64,000 nucleotides of DNA from Lysobacter dokdonensis DS-58 (GCF_000770795.1 NZ_JRKJ01000016.1:62001-126000); one strand, 5' to 3'; numbered from the stretch's first letter, positions 34,130-45,637 are shown. Numbers and translations are program-made. Notes: a model not told the origin generated them from the sequence alone.

Positions 34130-35165
34130 CCGTGGGTGCAGGCGAGGCGAAGAGGTCCTGCGCGCCGGCCTTCGGGCGCAACCCGAGATGGCGATACGCC
34201 TTGGCGGTGGCCATGCGTCCGCGCGCGGTGCGGATCAGGTAACCCTGCTGGATGAGGTAGGGCTCGATGACGTCCTCGAGCGTGCCGCGTTCCTCACTGA
34301 GCGCGGCTGCGAGCGATTCGACGCCGACGGGGCCGCCGTCGAAGGATTCGACGATGATCCGCAGCATGCGGCGGTCGAGTTCGTCGAACCCCTGCGGATC
34401 GACCTTGAGCATCTGCATCGCCGCATCGGCGACGTCGCGATCGATGTTGCCCGCCGCGCGCACCTGGGCGAAGTCGCGCACGCGGCGCAACAGGCGGTTG
34501 GCGATGCGCGGCGTACCGCGCGAACGGTTGGCGATTTCCGCCGCGCCTTCCGCCGTGCACGCGATGCCGAGGATCGTCGCCGAGCGCCGCACGATGCGCG
34601 TGAGTTCCTCGGGCGTGTAGAACTCCAGCCGCTGCACGATGCCGAAGCGATCGCGCAGGGGCGCGGTCAGCAGGCCCGCGCGCGTGGTGGCGCCAATGAG
34701 GGTGAAGGGCGGCAGGTCGAGCTTGATCGAACGGGCCGCGGGGCCCTCGCCGATCATGATGTCGATCTGGAAATCTTCCATCGCCGGGTACAGCACTTCC
34801 TCGATCACCGGCGAGAGGCGATGGATTTCGTCGACGAACAGCACGTCGTGCGGCTGCAGGTTGGTCAGCAGCGCAGCCAGGTCGCCGGCCTTCTCGATCA
34901 CCGGGCCGGAGGTCTGGCGCAGGCCGACGCCGAGTTCGTTGGCGATCACGTGCGAGAGCGTGGTCTTGCCCAGGCCCGGCGGGCCGAAGATCAACACATG
35001 GTCGAGCGCCTCGCCGCGCGCCTTCGCCGCCTCGATGTAGATCTGCATCTGCTCCCGGACCGGCGCCTGGCCGAGGTATTCGGAGAGCTTCTTGGGGCGG
35101 ATGGAGGCCTCGATGGCCTCGTCCTCGCGCGTGGCGGCGGAGGTGATGACGCGGGAGTCGTTCAT
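34104..35165 (-). CDS. ruvB: Holliday junction branch-migration helicase RuvB
   Basis: 353 residues. AAA+ ATPase with Walker [11 protein letters not shown], Walker [12 protein letters not shown], sensor 1 [11 protein letters not shown] and a C-terminal winged helix with the [20 protein letters not shown] block. It drives branch migration with RuvA. ruvA and ruvC lie 4.4 kb upstream rather than adjacent. Its end overlaps ybgC. Confidence 0.97.
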   Translation of the reverse strand: MNDSRVITSAATREDEAIEASIRPKKLSEYLGQAPVREQMQIYIEAAKARGEALDHVLIFGPPGLGKTTLSHVIANELGVGLRQTSGPVIEKAGDLAALLTNLQPHDVLFVDEIHRLSPVIEEVLYPAMEDFQIDIMIGEGPAARSIKLDLPPFTLIGATTRAGLLTAPLRDRFGIVQRLEFYTPEELTRIVRRSATILGIACTAEGAAEIANRSRGTPRIANRLLRRVRDFAQVRAAGNIDRDVADAAMQMLKVDPQGFDELDRRMLRIIVESFDGGPVGVESLAAALSEERGTLEDVIEPYLIQQGYLIRTARGRMATAKAYRHLGLRPKAGAQDLFASPAPTDVDDASGG

Positions 35166-35169
35166 GCCG

Positions 35170-35207
35170 CCATGTTCGCGCCCTTTCGCCGCGGGCGCAA
35201 AACATGG
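35170..35207. repeat. Imperfect dyad upstream of ruvB
   Basis: CCATGTTCGCGCCC and GGGCGCAAAACATGG form inverted arms separated by nine bases, just before the ruvB start and after the oxidoreductase stop. It could terminate the upstream unit or be an operator; it does not resemble a LexA box. Confidence 0.4.
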
Positions 35208-35220
35208 CGTCCGGGCGCGC

Positions 35221-36102
35221 TCAGGCGGCGTGCGTGGCGCCCTGCTCCCCGGCGGCGCGCTCGATGCGTTCCAGCAGCCGGTGCGTGTCGAAGGCGCGCT
35301 CGAGCGTGGCCAGCGGCGTGTCTTCGTCCTGCGTCGCGCGCAGGAACGCGCGGGCCTGCGCGGTCAACGTCCCGGGATGTTCCCGCACGTCGTCGAGCGG
35401 CAGCACGCCCTGCCCGGCCACGTGCAGCGCGGATTCGGCGCGCGGCGCGATGCGGCTGGCGGAGAGGTCGACGTCCATGCCGTTCGGGAACCGCAGGCGG
35501 CAGCGGATGGCTTCCCAGCGTTCGTAGTGGCGGCGCGCGTCCAGCACGTCGACTTGCACCGGGCTGGCCTTCGCCAGCGCGCACACCCAGTCCAGGTCGT
35601 GCAGCATCAACTCGCGCAACACGTCGCCGTCCCGCGGGATGTCGATGGCGTGCGCGGTGTGGCGGCGGATCGCGAGCGTGGCCGGTGGCGGCGCGGCCAG
35701 GAGCGATGCGATCACCGGATTGAAGCGTTCACCGAAGGCCACGCGCATGCACGTGCCGTCGATGTCGGACGCGGCGATCATCGCCGCGGTGTCGTCGGCG
35801 CGTGCGCCGCCGGGTGTTTCGATGAGGCAATGCACGCCACGTCGCGCGAGCGCGCACGCGACCTGCGCATGGCGCTCAGGCGGCACGGCGACGATGGCGT
35901 GGCGGATCGACGGGGCCAGCAAATCGATCGTCGCGTGGCGGGCCGCGCCGAGCGCGGCGATGTCGTTGGCGCATGCGGCGTCGGGGTCGACGATCGCGGC
36001 GAGGTGGACTTCGGGCATCGTCGCCAATGCCTGCGCATGCAACCGACCCCTGCGGCCGAAACCGACGACGGCGATCGGCGCGATTCCCACGGCGGGGCTC
36101 AT
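35221..36102 (-). CDS. Gfo/Idh/MocA-type NAD(P)-dependent sugar oxidoreductase
   Basis: 293 residues. The Rossmann motif [15 protein letters not shown] is at residues 8-25; [20 protein letters not shown] and [15 protein letters not shown] correspond to the conserved second helix and the EKP-like loop (here ETP). The C-terminal half matches the family's sheet domain (HDLDWVCAL). It probably oxidises or isomerises a nucleotide sugar. The ATG overlaps the glycosyltransferase stop (ATGA), so the two act together. Confidence 0.85.
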   Translation of the reverse strand: MSPAVGIAPIAVVGFGRRGRLHAQALATMPEVHLAAIVDPDAACANDIAALGAARHATIDLLAPSIRHAIVAVPPERHAQVACALARRGVHCLIETPGGARADDTAAMIAASDIDGTCMRVAFGERFNPVIASLLAAPPPATLAIRRHTAHAIDIPRDGDVLRELMLHDLDWVCALAKASPVQVDVLDARRHYERWEAIRCRLRFPNGMDVDLSASRIAPRAESALHVAGQGVLPLDDVREHPGTLTAQARAFLRATQDEDTPLATLERAFDTHRLLERIERAAGEQGATHAA

Positions 36103-37586
36103 GCGAACTTCGCCATGAAGCGGCGATACGCCGATGGGTGCGCGTCTTGCACGTCCGGCTGCGCGCGCCTGGCGGCATCGAGCTGCGCTTCGAGCGCGAG
36201 CAGCCGCGCCTGCGCATCGGCCAGGTCGAGCGCGAGCTGGCCCTGCGCGCGCAAGGCGTCGGCGTAGGCATCGGCGGTGCGCGCCTGCATCGACGTGGCG
36301 GCGAGCTGCGCATCCCGGGCTTCGTCGCGCGACGCGAACGCCGCGTCGCGCTCGATGCCCGCATCCAGCGCGCGCTGCATCGCACGCGTCAGGCGCGCTT
36401 CCATCTCGTCGTGCGCCTTGAGGGCCATGTCGCGTTCGGTGACGGCGGCTTCGCGCGCCTGCAATGCCGCGCCGATGCGCTTCTCGGCGGCAGCCGCGGC
36501 GGCCCTGCCCGATTCCATGTGCGCGTCGCGGGTGGCTTCCGCGTCGCTTTGCGCGATGCGCGACTGTTCGACGGCCTTCACCATCGGCGCGACGACATCG
36601 CGCAGATAGCGCGCAGCCGCCTGCGTGCATTCCTGCGGATCGGGGAAGCGGCCGGCCTCCATCGCTTCGCGATACTGCGCGAGGGTCGCATCGGCCAGTA
36701 CGTCGATGTTCGCCTCGGTGCGTACGCGGCCGCAGACGCGGCCCGCATCGTCGGCGTCGTACGCGGCGATCGCGGCGAGCACGCCGGCTTCGGTCACCGG
36801 CGCGGCCTGCATCGCGCGCGCGCCGAAGTCGAGGGCGCGCAGGCGATCGAAATTGGTCGTCGTCACCAGGCCGGCGAGGCCCGCGCGGTCGGCGATGATC
36901 GTGGCGCAGCCGGTCGCCATCGCTTCCAGGGCGCGGCGCGTCTGCGCGAAAACCAGGTCGTAGTCGCGCAATGCATGGGCCGGCACTTCGTCCGTCGCCA
37001 GGTCCACCGCGATGCCCGCCTGGCGGCATGCGCGCACGACCGTGGCGGCGCAGGCGTCCTGCAGGCCGTGCGAGTTGCACAACAGCGCGCGGCGCGGCGT
37101 GGCAGGCAGCGGCGCGCGCGGTTCGAAGCGTGCGATGTCCACGCCGTTGGGGATCACGCGGATCCGCGCGGCGTCGACGCCACCGGTCGAGGCCAACCGT
37201 TCGGCGCACACGGTGTCCACTGCGATCCAGCGGGCGATCGTCGGGAACACCGGCGGCGCGTGCTCCCACGGCGCCAGCGCATTGCATGCGGCGACGACCG
37301 GCGTGCCCGCGAAATGCAGCGCGGCCGTCATGGTTTCGAGATGGTGTTGCCCGTGGATGATGTCGGGCACGAAGTTCAGCGCCGACAGGTCATCGACCAC
37401 CGGCACCGTCGCTTCGCGCAGCGCTTGCGCGACGTGCGCGGGCACCGCGCCATACACGACCGTAGGGTGCCCCTTGCGGAGCAGCGCGCGGGCGAAATCC
37501 ACGAGGGACGGGCCGGAACCTGCCCGCGACGCCGCGGTGTCGTCGGTGATCAGGATGCGCAGCGCGCGCGGCGATTGTTTCCCCAT
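36099..37586 (-). CDS. Glycosyltransferase with C-terminal coiled coil
   Basis: 495 residues. Residues 1-330 form a GT4-like fold: ILITDDTAASRAGSGPSLVDFA, DIIHGQHHLETMTAAL, RIRVIPNGVDIARF and ALEAMATGCATIIADRAGLAGL (the nucleotide-sugar site). From about 335 to 480 the protein is an Ala/Arg/Glu-rich coiled coil, an unusual extension that could mediate oligomerisation or membrane association. Linked to a sugar oxidoreductase downstream; substrate unknown. The start at MGKQSPRAL follows a basic non-conserved stretch. Confidence 0.8.
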   Translation of the reverse strand: MGKQSPRALRILITDDTAASRAGSGPSLVDFARALLRKGHPTVVYGAVPAHVAQALREATVPVVDDLSALNFVPDIIHGQHHLETMTAALHFAGTPVVAACNALAPWEHAPPVFPTIARWIAVDTVCAERLASTGGVDAARIRVIPNGVDIARFEPRAPLPATPRRALLCNSHGLQDACAATVVRACRQAGIAVDLATDEVPAHALRDYDLVFAQTRRALEAMATGCATIIADRAGLAGLVTTTNFDRLRALDFGARAMQAAPVTEAGVLAAIAAYDADDAGRVCGRVRTEANIDVLADATLAQYREAMEAGRFPDPQECTQAAARYLRDVVAPMVKAVEQSRIAQSDAEATRDAHMESGRAAAAAAEKRIGAALQAREAAVTERDMALKAHDEMEARLTRAMQRALDAGIERDAAFASRDEARDAQLAATSMQARTADAYADALRAQGQLALDLADAQARLLALEAQLDAARRAQPDVQDAHPSAYRRFMAKFA

Positions 37587-37662
37587 GCGACGAGCATGGC
37601 ATTGCGTGCGCAGAGCGGGCAATCGGGCATTCGAAAACTGTGACCGCGTGACGGCCGCTTGT

Positions 37663-39579
37663 TCAGATTTCGACCTGCGCGCCCAGTTCGACCAGGCGGT
37701 TGCCCGGGATCCGGAAGAAACCGGTGGCCGGCGCTGCGTTGCGATGCAGGAACGCGAACAGGCGGTCGCGCCACACCGGCATGCCGCGGTGGCGGCCGGC
37801 GACGATGGTTTCGCGGCTGGCGAAATACGTCGTGTCCATCGGGTCGAAGGGTATGCCGATCCGTTCGTCCATGTCGCACGAGCGCATCAGCGCCAGCGGC
37901 ACGTCGGGCACTTCCATGAAGCCGAAGCGCACCGTGATGCGATAGAAGTCGTCGCCGATCGGCTCGATCTTCAGGCGGCGGTCCTTCGGCGCATGCGGCA
38001 CGTTGAGCGTTTCGACCGTGAGGAACACGTTGCGCTCGTGCAGCACCTTGTTGTGCTTGAGGTTGTGCAGCAGGGCATGCGGCACCATGCCCTTCTGCGC
38101 GATCAGGAAGATCGCCGTGCCCGGCACGCGCGTGGGCGGCGCGAGCATCAGGCCGGGCAGGAACGAATCGAGCTGGATGCCTTCCTTCCGGATTTCCTCG
38201 TACAGCAACTGGCGGCCGCGGCGCCACGTGCGCAGGATCGTGAACACCACGATCGCCAGCACCACCGGGAACCACGCGCCATCGAGGAACTTCACGCCGT
38301 TCGCGACGAGGAACGCGACGTCGATGATGGCGAACAACACGCACAGCGGCAGCACCCAGCGGCGCGCCTTCGGCCACATCGCGCGGGCCACGAGGAACAG
38401 CAGCAACGTGTCGATCAGCATCGTGCCGGACACCGACACGCCGTACGCCGAGGCCAGGCCCGTGGAGCTGCGGAACATCAACACCACCGCGATCACCGCC
38501 AGCGCCAGCACCCAGTTGATCCACGGGATGTAGATCTGGCCGATGGTGTCCTTCGAGGTGTGCTGGATGCGCATGCGCGGGATGTAACCCAGCTGCATCG
38601 CCTGGCGCGCCACCGAGTACGCGCCGGTGATGACCGCCTGCGATGCGATGACCGCGGCGAGCGTGGCCAGCACGATCATCGGGATGCGCACCATCTGCGG
38701 GACGGAGAGATAGAACGGATTCGAGGCGACCTTGGGATCGAGCAGCAGCAGCGAGCCCTGCCCCATGTAGTTGAGCATCAGCGCCGGCAGCACGAACCAG
38801 TACCACGCGTGGCGGATGGGACGCGCGCCGAAATGGCCCATGTCCGCGTACAGGGCTTCGCCGCCGGTGACCGCGAGCACCACCGCGCCGAGGATGAAGA
38901 TCGCGTGCCCACCGTGCGTGGCGAAGAACTGCATCGCCCACCACGGGTTGATCGCGTGGAAGACTTCGGGGTTGTGGCGGATGTTCATCACGCCGATCGC
39001 GGCGAGCGACAGGAACCACACCAGCATCACCGGCCCGAACACCTTGCCCACGCGCTCGGTGCCGAAGCGCTGCGTGCCGAACAGGAACACGATGATGCCC
39101 AGCGTGATCGGCACGACCCACGTGTGCAGTTGCGGCGCGACCACTTCCAGGCCTTCGACCGCCGAGAGCGTGGTGATCGCCGGCGTGATCACGCCGTCGC
39201 CGAAGAACAGCGACGCGCCGAAGATGCCGAGGATGCCCACCGCGTACGCGGACTTCGAATCCTTCGGCATCGTGCGCTGGGCCAGCGCCATCAGCGCCAT
39301 GATGCCGCCCTCGCCTTCGTTGTCGGCGCGCATGATGATCGTGACGTACTTGAGCGTCACGACGATCATCAGCGCCCAGAACACGAGCGAGAGGATGCCG
39401 AGCACGGTGTCGTGGTTGGCTGTCAGCCCGTAGTGCGGCGAGAAGGCTTCCTTCAACGTGTACAGCGGGCTGGTGCCGATGTCGCCGAACACCACGCCCA
39501 CGGCGCCGACGGCCAGACCGAGCAGACCGGTCTTCGCGCCGTGGTGGGCGTTCTTGGAGTGGGCGTGGGTATCGGCCAT
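37663..39579 (-). CDS. kup: Low-affinity potassium transporter Kup
   Basis: 638 residues with twelve spans. [19 protein letters not shown] is the Kup signature, and [17 protein letters not shown] and [14 protein letters not shown] are further family blocks; the last 180 residues form a cytoplasmic domain. It imports potassium with protons. It sits between ruvA (13-base gap) and the glycosyltransferase; the preserved ruvC-ruvA-kup spacing suggests co-transcription. Confidence 0.96.
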   Translation of the reverse strand: MADTHAHSKNAHHGAKTGLLGLAVGAVGVVFGDIGTSPLYTLKEAFSPHYGLTANHDTVLGILSLVFWALMIVVTLKYVTIIMRADNEGEGGIMALMALAQRTMPKDSKSAYAVGILGIFGASLFFGDGVITPAITTLSAVEGLEVVAPQLHTWVVPITLGIIVFLFGTQRFGTERVGKVFGPVMLVWFLSLAAIGVMNIRHNPEVFHAINPWWAMQFFATHGGHAIFILGAVVLAVTGGEALYADMGHFGARPIRHAWYWFVLPALMLNYMGQGSLLLLDPKVASNPFYLSVPQMVRIPMIVLATLAAVIASQAVITGAYSVARQAMQLGYIPRMRIQHTSKDTIGQIYIPWINWVLALAVIAVVLMFRSSTGLASAYGVSVSGTMLIDTLLLFLVARAMWPKARRWVLPLCVLFAIIDVAFLVANGVKFLDGAWFPVVLAIVVFTILRTWRRGRQLLYEEIRKEGIQLDSFLPGLMLAPPTRVPGTAIFLIAQKGMVPHALLHNLKHNKVLHERNVFLTVETLNVPHAPKDRRLKIEPIGDDFYRITVRFGFMEVPDVPLALMRSCDMDERIGIPFDPMDTTYFASRETIVAGRHRGMPVWRDRLFAFLHRNAAPATGFFRIPGNRLVELGAQVEI

Positions 39580-39592
39580 GGACCGGGGTGCC

Positions 39593-40180
39593 TTAGCGGA
39601 GCGCGGACTTTAGCGCCTTGCGGATGATGGTCGCGGCGTCGTCTCCCGGGGCTGCGGCATCGCGCACCATGCGCGTGGCCTCCGCGGGCTTGTAGCCGAG
39701 TTGCTGGAGCGCCACGGTGGCTTCGGACTGCGGGTCCGCCGGCACCCCGGGCGAACCGAGCGGGCCGCCACCGCCGAGGTCGGCCGCGCGATCGCGCAGT
39801 TCGACCACCATGCGTTCGGCGGTCTTCTTGCCGATGCCGGGGATGCGCGTGAGCGCGGTGACATCGCTGGAGGAGACCAGGCGCGCGAATTCGTCGACGC
39901 TCACGCCCGACAACACGGCCAGCGCGATCTTCGCGCCGATGCCGCTCACCTTCTGCACGTCGCGGAACAAACGCCGCTCGTTCTCGCGCAGGAAGCCGTA
40001 CAACGAGACGCTGTCTTCCTTCTGCGCGTAGTGCGTGAACAACGCGACTTCGCGGCCGATCTCGGGCAAATCGTAGAACGTGCTCATCGGCGCTTCTAGC
40101 TCGTAGCCCACGCCGTTGACGTCCACCACCAGCCACGGCGGCTGCTTGTGCACGAGGATCCCTTTGAGGCGTCCGATCAC
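39593..40180 (-). CDS. ruvA: Holliday junction DNA helicase subunit RuvA
   Basis: 195 residues with an OB fold ([20 protein letters not shown]), two helix-hairpin-helix motifs ([14 protein letters not shown] and [16 protein letters not shown]), an acidic-poor linker and the C-terminal RuvB-binding three-helix domain. It forms the tetramer that holds the junction. 19 bases after ruvC. Confidence 0.96.
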   Translation of the reverse strand: MIGRLKGILVHKQPPWLVVDVNGVGYELEAPMSTFYDLPEIGREVALFTHYAQKEDSVSLYGFLRENERRLFRDVQKVSGIGAKIALAVLSGVSVDEFARLVSSSDVTALTRIPGIGKKTAERMVVELRDRAADLGGGGPLGSPGVPADPQSEATVALQQLGYKPAEATRMVRDAAAPGDDAATIIRKALKSALR

Positions 40181-40199
40181 GTTGCGGTCCTTGTGGCGA

Positions 40200-40724
40200 T
40201 CAGCGGCGGCGGCGCAGCAACGCGACGCTGGCCCCGGCGCGCAACGCGGTCGCGCTCATGTGCGCGTGCGTCAGCGCGACGGCCAATGCGTCGGCGGCGT
40301 CGGGTTGCAATTTGGTGTCGGGGAGTTTCAGCAGCAGGCGCACCATGTGCTGGACCTGCGTCTTGTCCGCGGCGCCGCGGCCGACCAGCGATTGCTTGAT
40401 CAGGCGCGGTGCGTATTCGTGCACGGCCAGGTGCCTGCGCACGACGGTGGCCAGCGCCGCGCCGCGCGCATGCCCCAGCTTCAGCGCGGAGGTCGCGTTC
40501 TTGTCCATGAAGACGGTTTCGATGGCGACCTCGTCGGGCCGCCACGCATCGATCACCGTTTCCAGGCCTTCGCACAGGCGGCCCAGGCGCGCGGGGAAGT
40601 CGGCCGCGTCGAGCAGCACCAGCGCTTCGCAATGCACGAACGTGCAACGCCCGGCGTCGTCGACGTCGATCACGCCCACGCCGGTGCGCTGGGAACCGGG
40701 GTCGATGCCGAGGATGCGGGTCAC
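40200..40724 (-). CDS. ruvC: Holliday junction resolvase RuvC
   Basis: 174 residues. Catalytic acidic residues are visible in [24 protein letters not shown] and [17 protein letters not shown]. The start is a GTG at 40724, directly before TRILGID, where the family begins. 23 bases after yebC, followed by ruvA. Confidence 0.95.
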   Translation of the reverse strand: MTRILGIDPGSQRTGVGVIDVDDAGRCTFVHCEALVLLDAADFPARLGRLCEGLETVIDAWRPDEVAIETVFMDKNATSALKLGHARGAALATVVRRHLAVHEYAPRLIKQSLVGRGAADKTQVQHMVRLLLKLPDTKLQPDAADALAVALTHAHMSATALRAGASVALLRRRR

Positions 40725-40747
40725 GTTTTGGAGTCTACGCCGATGTC

Positions 40748-41473
40748 TTACGCAAGATCGCCGAGATCGGCGTTGGCATAGACGTTCTGCACATCGTCCA
40801 GGTCTTCGAGCCAGCGCAGGAGCTTTTGCACCTGTTCGGCGGTCTCGCCGGAGACGGCGATGTCGTTGTCGGCGCGCATGGTGACTTCGGCCAGGTCCGG
40901 CTTGAGGCCCGCGCCTTCCATCGCGGCCTTGACGCTTTCGAAGGTATCCGGCGCGGTAAGCACGTCGATGGCGCCGTCTTCGGGATACACCACGACGTCG
41001 TCGGCGCCGGCGTCGATCGCCAGTTCGGTGATGCGATCTTCGTCGGCGCCCGAGGCGAAGGAGAGCACGCCCAGCTTCTTGAACATGAAAGCCACGGAGC
41101 CGTCGGTGCCGAGGTTGCCGCCGAACTTGCCGAACGCATGGCGCACGTCCGCCACGGTGCGGACCTTGTTGTCGGTGAGGCAATCGACGATCACGGCCAC
41201 GCCGCCGGGCGCGTAGCCCTCGTATCGGATTTCCTCGTAGGTGACGCCTTCGAGTTCGCCGGTGGCCTTCTTGATCGCGCGCTCGATGACGTCCTTCGAC
41301 ATGTTCACCGACAGGCCGCGGTCCATCGCCGCGCGCAGGCGCGGGTTGCCGGACGGGTCGCCGCCGCCGGCGCGGGCGGCCACGCCGATCTCGCGGATCA
41401 CCTTGGTGAAGATCTTGCCGCGCTGCGCGTCGACCGCGTTCTTGCGGGCTTCGATGGAAGGGCCACGACCCAT
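40748..41473 (-). CDS. yebC: YebC/PmpR family DNA-binding regulator
   Basis: 241 residues with the standard N-terminus ([20 protein letters not shown]), [19 protein letters not shown] and [15 protein letters not shown]. YebC-type proteins are translation or transcription factors; recent work links some to relief of ribosome stalling. Immediately before ruvCA in many gammaproteobacteria. The open frame runs further upstream but the family begins here. Confidence 0.95.
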   Translation of the reverse strand: MGRGPSIEARKNAVDAQRGKIFTKVIREIGVAARAGGGDPSGNPRLRAAMDRGLSVNMSKDVIERAIKKATGELEGVTYEEIRYEGYAPGGVAVIVDCLTDNKVRTVADVRHAFGKFGGNLGTDGSVAFMFKKLGVLSFASGADEDRITELAIDAGADDVVVYPEDGAIDVLTAPDTFESVKAAMEGAGLKPDLAEVTMRADNDIAVSGETAEQVQKLLRWLEDLDDVQNVYANADLGDLA

Positions 41474-41526
41474 GTTCGAACCTTGGTGCTGACTTGCGAG
41501 GGCGCGGATTCTACAGGGGGCGGGGG

Positions 41527-42147
41527 CTAAGCGCCCTGCCCGGCGAAACGGCCGGTCGACAGGAAGGCGACGGTCTGTTCGGCGGCGAGGGCCGAAAACA
41601 GCAGGCCGCTGTGGCTGGCCGGGATGACGACGTGGTCCTTCAGGCCCGCAAGGCGGGTTTCGTCGACCGCGACGGTGCCGTCGTGTTCGCCCGCGAACCC
41701 GGCGAACAAGGCGCCCAGCCCATGCGGCACGCTGCCGGCGATGGCGCCGACTTCGGCCGCACCGGTCCATTCCGGGAAGCCTTCACGCAACAGGGCCGCA
41801 CTCTGGCCGAGCAGCAGCGCCGCCATCGGCAACCGCAGCAGGCCCGAGGCCGCACCGCTGCCACCGAGCGGCGCGCCGATGCAAACCAGGCGCCCGACCT
41901 TGAGATGCGTGGCCTCGCGCAGCGCCTGCATCGCGATCAATCCGCCGAGGCTGTGCGCGACGAGATCCACCTCTCGCGTCCCGATCTTGTCGACCAGCGC
42001 CTGCACGGCGCGATCCGGCCCGTCCGCGACGCTGAGGTAGGAAAAGACTTCGGTGTCGTAACCCGCGGCCTGCAACCTCCCCGCCAGCCAGTGCATGGCC
42101 AGGCCGGGCATCCACAACCCGTGCAGCAGGACGACGGTGCGCTTCAC
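41527..42147 (-). CDS. Alpha/beta hydrolase, lipase-like
   Basis: 206 residues. [18 protein letters not shown] holds the oxyanion segment, [13 protein letters not shown] the nucleophile elbow with GHSxG-like AHSLGG, and [11 protein letters not shown] a late histidine. The size and pattern resemble PGAP1/lipase-type esterases. The substrate is unknown. GTG start overlaps the stop of the GNAT gene (GTGA). Confidence 0.82.
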   Translation of the reverse strand: MKRTVVLLHGLWMPGLAMHWLAGRLQAAGYDTEVFSYLSVADGPDRAVQALVDKIGTREVDLVAHSLGGLIAMQALREATHLKVGRLVCIGAPLGGSGAASGLLRLPMAALLLGQSAALLREGFPEWTGAAEVGAIAGSVPHGLGALFAGFAGEHDGTVAVDETRLAGLKDHVVIPASHSGLLFSALAAEQTVAFLSTGRFAGQGA

Positions 42148-42659
42148 GCGGCGGGGGTGCGGCGCAGGATGAATTCCGGATCGCGCACGCTGCCGACGTG
42201 GAACTCGTAACCGCCGACGTTCTCGAAGCCCAGGCGTTCGTAGAACCGCTGCGCGCCGAAGTTCTGCGAGTAAACGCCGATCCACAGTGTCGTCGGGCCG
42301 TCTTTCTCCAGCCAATCGAACGCGGTCTGGATCAGGCGCGAACCGACGCCGCCGTTCTGCGCTTCGGGCATCAGGTAGATGCGTTTGAGTTCGCCGTCTT
42401 CGGGCCGCACGCCGGCATGCGGCAACGTGCACGGACGGCCGGCGAGGGCGTAGCCCAACGCTTGCCCGTCGCGTTCGACGAGCCACATCGCGCACTTCGG
42501 ATCGGACAGGAACTTGCGGTGCTGCTCGACCGAATACGCATCGTGCAGGAATTGCGCGAGATCCGCCGGCGGGTACAAATGCCCGAACGCGACGACGAAC
42601 GCGCGCTCGGCGACGTCCGTCAGGACCTGCGCGTCGTCGAACGTCGCGCGGCGGATCAT
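42144..42659 (-). CDS. GNAT family N-acetyltransferase
   Basis: 171 residues. MIRRATFDDAQVLTDVAERA is a typical GNAT opening; ELKRIYLMPEAQNGGVGSRL contains the acetyl-CoA pyrophosphate loop (Q/RxxGxG/A) and FYERLGFENVGGYEF the closing motif. Probable acetylation of an amino group on a small molecule or protein. A GTG at 42671, overlapping the aspS stop, is an equally likely start and would add four residues. Confidence 0.85.
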   Translation of the reverse strand: MIRRATFDDAQVLTDVAERAFVVAFGHLYPPADLAQFLHDAYSVEQHRKFLSDPKCAMWLVERDGQALGYALAGRPCTLPHAGVRPEDGELKRIYLMPEAQNGGVGSRLIQTAFDWLEKDGPTTLWIGVYSQNFGAQRFYERLGFENVGGYEFHVGSVRDPEFILRRTPAA

Positions 42660-42667
42660 CGCCTCGC

Positions 42668-44446
42668 TCACTTCGCGGGCTTCTCGCGCACGGAGACGTG
42701 CACTTCGGCCAGCTGCGCATCCGGCACCGGCGACGGCGCGCCGGTCATCAGGCACTGCGCGGTGGTGGTCTTCGGGAACGCGATGACATCACGGATCGAT
42801 TCGGTGCCCGCCATCAACGCGGCGATGCGATCGATGCCGAAGGCGATGCCGCCGTGCGGCGGCGCGCCGTACTTCAGCGCGTCGAGCAGGAAGCCGAACT
42901 TGCCTTCGGCCTCTTCCGCGCCGATGCCGAGCAGTTCGAACACCGCGCTCTGCATCTGCGAGTTGTGGATGCGGATGGAACCGCCGCCGATCTCGTTGCC
43001 GTTGAGCACCATGTCGTAGCCGCGCGAGACGGCGGTCTTCGCGTTCGCGCGCATCTCTTCGATGGAATCCACGGCCGGCGCGGTGAAGGGATGGTGGAGC
43101 GCGACGAAACGATTCTCTTCGTCGTCCCACTCGAACATCGGGAAGTCGGTCACCCACAGCGGCGCCCAACCCTCGGCGACGAGACCGAGATCCTTGCCGA
43201 GCTTCAGGCGCAGCGCGCCCATGAAGTCGGACGCGGACTTGTACGTCGCCGCGCCGAAGAAGATCGCATCGCCGGATTGCGCGCCGGTGGCCTTCAGGAT
43301 CGCGTCGAGCGTGCCGTCGTCGAGGAACTTGCCGATCGGCGAGGAGATGCCTTCGCGGCCCTTGCCCAAGTCATCGATCTTCATCCACGCCAGGCCCTTC
43401 GCGCCGAACTTCGCCGCGTGCGCGCCGTAGTCGTCGATCTGCTTGCGCGAGAACTGCGCACCCTTCGGCGCGCGCAATGCGACGACGCGGCCGTCGGCGT
43501 GGTTCGCCCAATCGGTGAACACCTTGAATTCGCAGGTCTTCACCAGATCGGCGATGTCGGTGAATTCCATCGGGTTGCGCAGGTCCGGCTTGTCCGAACC
43601 GTAGCGGCGCATCGCTTCTGCATACGTCATGCGCGGGAAGGGATTCGCGAGCTCGACGTCCATCACTTCGCGGAAGACGACGCGGATCATTTCCTCGACC
43701 GTGTCCTGCACGTCGCGCTCGGACACCCACGCAAACTCCATGTCGAGCTGCGTGAACTCCAGCTGGCGGTCGGCGCGCAGGGCTTCGTCGCGGAAGCAGC
43801 GCGCGATCTGGTAGTAGCGGTCGAAGCCCGCCATCATCAGGATCTGCTTGAACAACTGCGGCGACTGCGGCAACGCGTAGAACTCGCCCGGGTGCATGCG
43901 TGCCGGCACGAGGAAGTCGCGCGCGCCTTCGGGCGTGGCCTTGGTGAGGATCGGCGTTTCGATGTCCTGGAAGCCGCGGGCGTCGAGCCAGCGGCGCAGC
44001 GCCTGCACCAGCTTGATGCGCGTGCGCATCATCCGCTGCATCTGCGGCGTGCGCAGGTCGAGGTAGCGATACTTCAGGCGGATGTCCTCGCCCGGGTTCT
44101 CGTGCGCGTGGAAGGGCAGCGGCTCGGCCTTGTTGAGCAATTCGATCTGCGTGGCGACGACTTCGACCTGGCCGGTGCGGATCTTCGGATTGACGCTCTG
44201 GCGGCGGCGCACGGTGCCGGTGATGCGCAGGCAATCCTCATAACCGACGCGCGCGGCCGCTTCGACGACCGCGGCGTTGCCGGCGGCGTCGGAGGGTTCG
44301 GCGACGATCTGGACGATGCCTTCGTGGTCGCGCAGGTCGATGAAGCACAGGCCGCCGAGGTCGCGGGCGACGTCGGCCCAGCCGCACAGGGTGACGGTCT
44401 GGCCGACCAGCGCCTCGTCGACGAGGCCGCAGAAGTGGGTACGCAT
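42668..44446 (-). CDS. aspS: Aspartyl-tRNA synthetase
   Basis: 592 residues, bacterial type. N-terminal OB-fold anticodon domain ([24 protein letters not shown]), class II motif 2 around [20 protein letters not shown], the GAD insertion domain (residues about 285-420) and motif 3 with [11 protein letters not shown]. It charges tRNA-Asp. It begins a minus-strand block running to queC and is divergent from the GGDEF gene. Confidence 0.97.
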   Translation of the reverse strand: MRTHFCGLVDEALVGQTVTLCGWADVARDLGGLCFIDLRDHEGIVQIVAEPSDAAGNAAVVEAAARVGYEDCLRITGTVRRRQSVNPKIRTGQVEVVATQIELLNKAEPLPFHAHENPGEDIRLKYRYLDLRTPQMQRMMRTRIKLVQALRRWLDARGFQDIETPILTKATPEGARDFLVPARMHPGEFYALPQSPQLFKQILMMAGFDRYYQIARCFRDEALRADRQLEFTQLDMEFAWVSERDVQDTVEEMIRVVFREVMDVELANPFPRMTYAEAMRRYGSDKPDLRNPMEFTDIADLVKTCEFKVFTDWANHADGRVVALRAPKGAQFSRKQIDDYGAHAAKFGAKGLAWMKIDDLGKGREGISSPIGKFLDDGTLDAILKATGAQSGDAIFFGAATYKSASDFMGALRLKLGKDLGLVAEGWAPLWVTDFPMFEWDDEENRFVALHHPFTAPAVDSIEEMRANAKTAVSRGYDMVLNGNEIGGGSIRIHNSQMQSAVFELLGIGAEEAEGKFGFLLDALKYGAPPHGGIAFGIDRIAALMAGTESIRDVIAFPKTTTAQCLMTGAPSPVPDAQLAEVHVSVREKPAK

Positions 44447-44566
44447 GGGGGTTCCGTTGATTTGGTGCCGCCGGCGCGGGGCGCCGGAAAGGGCGCCATT
44501 CTAGCCCGTCCTCCCCCGGCCGCTGGCCCCGTTGGGATTGTGGAAAGGGGTCGAGAGGGGCAGCCG

Positions 44567-45637
44567 ATGGTGTTTCCGCCGGAACGCGAGGCGGTGTACG
44601 TGCAGCGAATGTTCGGCTGGCAAGGCACGCGCCTTCGGCGGCTGGTGCTCTTCGCGCCGTTGTTCTTCCTGTTCTTCATCTGCATCCAGGCGCTGCTGCT
44701 GCCCCCGCCCCTGAGCGAATGGGTGCAGGCGCCCCTCACTTGGGTCGGGTTCGTGCTGCTGGGCGCCATCGGCCTGTGGATGCGGACCGTCCGCAGCGCC
44801 GACCTGTTCGCCTGGGCCGGCGTCGCGCTGCAGACCTTGTTCCTCGTGTTCTGCGCCCTGAGCACGCGGGCGGGCCATGGCGGCCTCGCGTTGCTGTTGC
44901 CGATGTTCGTGGCCACGCCGCTGGTGACCGCGCCGTTCTGGGCGCGGGCGCGCACGGTGTTCGTCGCGATCGTCCTCGCCTACCTCGCCGGCGCCCTCGC
45001 CCTCTGGCACAGCGCGGCCGGCAGCACGGTGTGGCTCGCTTACGGCGTCCAGGCGGTGGTCGGCGGGGTCATCGCGATGGCGATGCACGCGACGGTGGAC
45101 AACGCGCGCCGCGGGTATTTCCTCGCCGAAGAGGAACTCGAGCAGCGCGCGCGACTGGATGCGCTCACCTCGGTCCTGAATCGCCGCCACTTCATCGAGT
45201 CGGGCGAAGCGATGCTGATGCACATGCGCCCCGGCCAGGTGTTGAGCGCGTGCTTCGTCGACCTCGACCACTTCAAGCGCGTCAACGATGAAGGCGGCCA
45301 TCGCATCGGCGATCAACTGCTCGCGGCGGTGGCGCATTGCCTCCTGGAACTGCAGGGCGAAGGCCGATTGATCGGCCGCGTGGGCGGGGAAGAATTCGCA
45401 CTGCTGCTGCCGGGCATGCACGCACAGGAAGCCGAGCACTTCATCGCCACGGTGTGCAAGAGCATTGGCGCGCTGGCGGTCGATGGATTCTCATGCACCG
45501 CGAGCGTCGGCGTCGCGGAATGGCATCCCGGCGAAAGCCTGTCCGATCTGTTGCATCGCGCGGACCTGGCATTGCTTGCGGCGAAGCGCGGTGGGCGCAA
45601 TCGAATCGTGCAGTGGACCGCGGGCGTGGCCGCTTAG
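44567..45637 (+). CDS. Membrane-bound GGDEF diguanylate cyclase
   Basis: 356 residues. Residues 25-185 contain about six spans (MASE-like sensor region, not a named one). A short linker leads to the GGDEF domain: LDALTSVLNRRHF, DLDHFKRVNDEGGHRIGD and the active-site GRVGGEEFALLL. The RxxD product-inhibition site five residues upstream is not present. It makes cyclic di-GMP from GTP in response to an unknown membrane signal. Monocistronic. Confidence 0.88.
   Translation: MVFPPEREAVYVQRMFGWQGTRLRRLVLFAPLFFLFFICIQALLLPPPLSEWVQAPLTWVGFVLLGAIGLWMRTVRSADLFAWAGVALQTLFLVFCALSTRAGHGGLALLLPMFVATPLVTAPFWARARTVFVAIVLAYLAGALALWHSAAGSTVWLAYGVQAVVGGVIAMAMHATVDNARRGYFLAEEELEQRARLDALTSVLNRRHFIESGEAMLMHMRPGQVLSACFVDLDHFKRVNDEGGHRIGDQLLAAVAHCLLELQGEGRLIGRVGGEEFALLLPGMHAQEAEHFIATVCKSIGALAVDGFSCTASVGVAEWHPGESLSDLLHRADLALLAAKRGGRNRIVQWTAGVAA

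Noticed and set aside
35170-35207. Dyad before ruvB as a LexA operator
   Set aside because: The arms do not resemble a LexA box; kept only as an inverted repeat.
42698-45637. 979-codon open frame starting inside aspS and reaching the GGDEF gene
   Set aside because: Only its 3' part (from 44567) is the real GGDEF protein; the rest is antisense to aspS.
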